A DNA stretch of 7,670 bases, taken from the NCBI GenBank assembly GCA_937863205.1, contig CALMGA010000416.1, positions 1 to 7,670 on the forward strand, in the 5' to 3' direction. Both the position numbers and the translations under genes were made by a program. Each line of letters begins with the position of its first letter. Positions within the stretch are counted from its first letter, which is position 1. Below the pieces are notes generated by a model, which was not told the DNA's origin, searched no databases, and saw nothing but the letters and a program-made list of their open reading frames with translations. The DNA comes from an uncultured Beijerinckiaceae bacterium. Its GTDB lineage: Bacteria > Pseudomonadota > Alphaproteobacteria > Rhizobiales > Beijerinckiaceae. Positions 5,310 to 7,670 of this stretch are shown piece by piece.

Positions 5310-5822
5310 ATGCTCGACAACGCCCTGCCCACCAAGGTCCCGGTAACGCTGACTGTCAACGGCGATGTGCTGCACTTGTCGATCGCGCCGTGGACGACGC
5401 TGCTCGACCTCCTTCGCGAGGATCTCGACCTCACGGGCACCAAGAAGGGCTGTGACCACGGCCAGTGCGGCGCCTGCACCGTGATAGTCGACGGGTGGCG
5501 CATCAACTCCTGCCTGGCGCTCGCAGTGATGAAGGATGGGGCGAGCGTCACCACAATCGAAGGGCTGGCGGACGGCGGATTACACCCGCTGCAGGCCGCC
5601 TTCATTGAGCACGACGCCTTCCAGTGCGGCTACTGCACCCCGGGCCAGATCTGCTCCGCCGTCGGCATGATGGCGGAAGGGCACGCCCACAGCCGCGCGG
5701 AGATCCGCGAGGCGATGAGCGGCAACATCTGCCGCTGCGGCGCCTACACCAACATCGTCGACGCGATCGAAGAGGTGATGGGCGGAGCCGCCGCTATTGC
5801 TTCGGTCAAGGAGGCCGCCTGA
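5310..5822 (+). CDS. paoA: aldehyde oxidoreductase iron-sulfur subunit (PaoA/YagT-like, no Tat leader)
   Basis: The small subunit of a xanthine oxidase-family molybdoenzyme, 170 residues, which passes electrons from the molybdenum site to FAD. The N-terminal plant-ferredoxin-like domain binds one [2Fe-2S] cluster through Cys48, Cys53, Cys56 (CDHGQCGAC) and Cys68. The C-terminal four-helix domain binds the second through Cys106, Cys109 (QCGYC) and Cys141, Cys143 (ICRCG). All eight ligands are present. E. coli PaoA has a long twin-arginine leader; here the ATG has a good AAGGA and the frame meets a stop (TAG) about 50 bases upstream without another start, so the protein is predicted to be cytoplasmic. 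The stop TGA shares its A with the next gene's ATG. The PaoABC assignment rests mainly on the next subunit; substrates of the family are aldehydes, often aromatic. Confidence 0.93.
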   Translation: MLDNALPTKVPVTLTVNGDVLHLSIAPWTTLLDLLREDLDLTGTKKGCDHGQCGACTVIVDGWRINSCLALAVMKDGASVTTIEGLADGGLHPLQAAFIEHDAFQCGYCTPGQICSAVGMMAEGHAHSRAEIREAMSGNICRCGAYTNIVDAIEEVMGGAAAIASVKEAA

Positions 5823-6835
5823 TGAACAACTTCGGCTACGAGCGCGCCACAACGGTCGCGGAGGCGGTTCGCGCCATCGCGGCGACGCCCGGCGCCCGCT
5901 TCATCGCGGGCGGCACCAACCTTGTCGACCTGATGAAGTACAACGTCGAAAAGCCGGCCCGGCTGATCGACATCACCCGGCTCCCCCTCGACGCGATCGA
6001 GGAGCACGGGGGCGGCCTGCGCATCGGCGCCCTCGTGCCGAATGCGGATGTCGCCTACGACGACCGCGTGCGTACGAAATACCCCCTGCTCGCCGACGCC
6101 ATCCTCGCCGGCGCCTCGGCGCAGCTGCGCAACGCGGCGTCAACCGGCGGCAACCTGCTGCAGCGCACGCGATGCTACTATTTCTACGACGAGGGCACCG
6201 CCTGCAACAAACGCCAACCCGGCTCGGGTTGCCCGGCGATCGAAGGTGTGAACCGGGTCAACGCGATCCTCGGCACCTCGCCGTCCTGCATCGCGACCCA
6301 CCCGTCCGACATGTGCGTCGCCCTCGCCGCGCTGGAGGCCACCGTCCGCGTCGCCGGCCCAAAGGGCGAGCGGACGATCGCCTTTGCCGACTTCCACCGC
6401 CTGCCGGGCGACACGCCGGAGCGTGACAACAATCTCGGATCGGACGAGCTCGTCCTTTCCGTCGACCTGCCGGACGAAGACTTCGGGACGCACCACACCT
6501 ATCTCAAGCTGCGCGACCGGCTGTCCTACGCCTTCGCCCTGGTTTCGGTGGCGGCGGCGCTCAAGCTCCGCAACGGGACGGTCGCGACGGCGCGCCTCGC
6601 GCTGGGCGGCGTGGCGCACAAGCCGTGGCGCGACACGGAGGCCGAGGCCGCCCTGGTCGGCCAGCCGGCGAACCGCGAGAGCTTCGCCAAGGCCGCCGCG
6701 ATCGTGCTCCGCGACGCACGCGGCTATGGCCACAACGCCTTCAAGATCGAGCTTGCCCACCGCGCCATCGTGCGCGGCCTGGAGCAGGCCGCCGCCGGGA
6801 CGCCGCAGTCCCTGTCCGACAAGCGCATTCGGTAG
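5822..6835 (+). CDS. paoB: aldehyde oxidoreductase FAD-binding subunit with [4Fe-4S] insertion (PaoB/YagS-like)
   Basis: The middle subunit of the complex, 337 residues, which binds FAD and hands electrons to the final acceptor. FIAGGTNLVDLMK (27-39) and RNAASTGGNLLQR (103-115) are the flavin-binding motifs of the CO dehydrogenase/xanthine dehydrogenase FAD domain. A cysteine-rich insertion follows: Cys118 (TRCYYFYDEG), Cys128 (ACNKR), Cys137 (GSGC) and Cys156 (SPSC), plus Cys165. In E. coli PaoB such an insertion carries an extra [4Fe-4S] cluster, and this is the strongest evidence for the PaoABC type over ordinary xanthine dehydrogenase. The C-terminal domain (about 220-325) is the usual CO dehydrogenase flavoprotein C-terminal fold. 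The ATG overlaps the preceding stop by one base (TGATG), indicating translational coupling. A longer open frame upstream of 5822 is only overlap with the previous gene. Confidence 0.94.
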   Translation: MNNFGYERATTVAEAVRAIAATPGARFIAGGTNLVDLMKYNVEKPARLIDITRLPLDAIEEHGGGLRIGALVPNADVAYDDRVRTKYPLLADAILAGASAQLRNAASTGGNLLQRTRCYYFYDEGTACNKRQPGSGCPAIEGVNRVNAILGTSPSCIATHPSDMCVALAALEATVRVAGPKGERTIAFADFHRLPGDTPERDNNLGSDELVLSVDLPDEDFGTHHTYLKLRDRLSYAFALVSVAAALKLRNGTVATARLALGGVAHKPWRDTEAEAALVGQPANRESFAKAAAIVLRDARGYGHNAFKIELAHRAIVRGLEQAAAGTPQSLSDKRIR

Positions 6836-6844
6836 GAGCACCCC

Positions 6845-7670
6845 ATGCCCGTCACCATCTCCTCCACCGGCACGGACACCTACGTCGGCACCGCGCGCAG
6901 CCGCGTCGACGGCCCGGCCAAGGTCACCGGCGCGGCCAAGTACGCCGGCGAGTTCAAAGCCGAGGGCCTGCTGCACGGCTACGTCGTGTCGAGCACGATC
7001 ACCAAGGGCCGGATCACCGCGATCGACACGAGGGCGGCCGAGGCCGTGCCGGGGGTCGTCAAGGTGTACACGCACGAGAACCGCCCGCGCACGGCGTGGC
7101 TCGACTACAACTACCGCGACGCGGTGGCGCCGCCGGGTTCGCCGATCCGCCCCTTGTACGACGCCAAGGTCGCCTTCGCCGGCCAGCCGGTGGCGCTCGT
7201 CGTGGCCGCCGACTTCGGCACCGCCCGCCACGCCGCCTCGCTCGTCAAGGTGAGCTACGACGCCGAGGCGCCCGCGACCGACATCAAGGTCGAGCAGGCG
7301 AGGGCCTACGATCCACCGAAGAAGCGCGAAGGCATCAAGCCGCCGCCCAAGCCGTGGGGCGACGCGGACGGCGGGTTCGACAAGGCACCGATCAAGCTGC
7401 ACGGCGAATACCGCATCGCCAACGAGCACCACAACGCGATGGAGCCGCACGCCACCACCGTGGTCTGCGAGGGCGACGGCGCCTACACCGTGTACGATAA
7501 GGTGCAGGGCGTCTCGAACAGCTTCGCCTACCTCGCGGCCGTGTTCGGCCTCGACAAGAAAAAGCTGCGCGTCCTCAACCCATACCTCGGCGGCGGCTTC
7601 GGCTCGGGCCTGCGCCCGCAGTACCAGCTGTTCCTGACGATGCTCGCCGCGCGCGACCTCCAGCGCTCGG
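6845..7670 (+). CDS. paoC: aldehyde oxidoreductase molybdopterin-binding subunit (PaoC/YagR-like), 5' part
   Basis: The catalytic large subunit, which binds the molybdopterin cytosine dinucleotide cofactor and oxidises aldehydes to acids. Only the first 275 residues are in the window; the family is about 730 residues, so roughly 60 percent is missing, including the C-terminal catalytic glutamate. Visible are the N-terminal hammerhead domain (RSRVDGPAKVTGAAKYAGEF at 18-37 through FAGQPVALVVAADFGTARHA at 111-130) and the start of the first cofactor-binding domain, with NEHHNAMEPHATT (193-205) and the glycine loop NPYLGGGFGSGLRPQ (245-259). AGGAG at 6834-6838, overlapping the previous stop, sits six bases before the ATG, and the gap between the genes is nine bases. 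A dedicated maturation chaperone (PaoD/XdhC type) would be expected beyond the edge. Confidence 0.93.
   Translation, partial: MPVTISSTGTDTYVGTARSRVDGPAKVTGAAKYAGEFKAEGLLHGYVVSSTITKGRITAIDTRAAEAVPGVVKVYTHENRPRTAWLDYNYRDAVAPPGSPIRPLYDAKVAFAGQPVALVVAADFGTARHAASLVKVSYDAEAPATDIKVEQARAYDPPKKREGIKPPPKPWGDADGGFDKAPIKLHGEYRIANEHHNAMEPHATTVVCEGDGAYTVYDKVQGVSNSFAYLAAVFGLDKKKLRVLNPYLGGGFGSGLRPQYQLFLTMLAARDLQRS

Noticed and set aside
6140..7450. 436-codon minus-strand open frame
   Set aside because: It is antisense to the FAD and molybdopterin subunit genes, which are unmistakable on the plus strand. Long antisense frames are usual at this GC content.
1..7670. CRISPR array, tRNA or rRNA genes
   Set aside because: No regularly spaced repeats and no cloverleaf or rRNA-like conserved blocks were seen on either strand.

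Overview
The window looks like a high-GC alphaproteobacterium, probably Rhizobiales and possibly Methylobacterium-like. I base this on the GC-rich codon use, the types of IS and group II intron reverse transcriptase remnants, and a palindromic intergenic repeat I associate with that order. The species call is inference.

Region 1 (about 1-2390, all remnants on the minus strand) is a graveyard of mobile DNA. Read along the minus strand it holds, in order: an N-terminal scrap of a DDE transposase with two compensating frameshifts; the C-terminal part of a plasmid/phage-type AAA ATPase; an internal piece of a group II intron reverse transcriptase (RT); an 830-bp IS21-family deletion derivative; a few more codons of the same RT; and the C-terminal part of an IS5-like transposase. 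The IS21 derivative keeps both terminal inverted repeats and a 6-bp target duplication (catagt). Removing it and one duplication copy restores the RT reading frame exactly, so this nested insertion can be read directly from the sequence. No element here looks intact, and the long open frames are chimeras across junctions.

Region 2 (about 2390-5310) is visibly less GC-rich. It carries a DJ-1/PfpI Hsp31-like protein gene (minus strand) and, divergently, an XRE-family regulator of the MmyB type (plus strand). About 600 bases separate them, holding a perfect TATAAT, a 7-bp-stem hairpin and a 16-bp dyad as candidate control sites. Behind the regulator lies a 105-bp composite palindromic repeat, then about 340 bases with no recognisable gene.

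Region 3 (5310 to the end) is strongly GC-rich. It is the start of a tightly packed operon for a three-subunit molybdenum aldehyde oxidoreductase of the PaoABC/YagTSR type: an iron-sulfur subunit with two [2Fe-2S] clusters, an FAD subunit with the extra cysteine-rich [4Fe-4S] insertion, and the first 275 residues of the molybdopterin subunit, cut by the window edge. The small subunit has no Tat leader, so the complex is predicted to be cytoplasmic, unlike periplasmic E. coli PaoABC. The Hsp31-like protein and the oxidoreductase could both act on reactive carbonyls, with the regulator between them, but a functional link is only a hypothesis.
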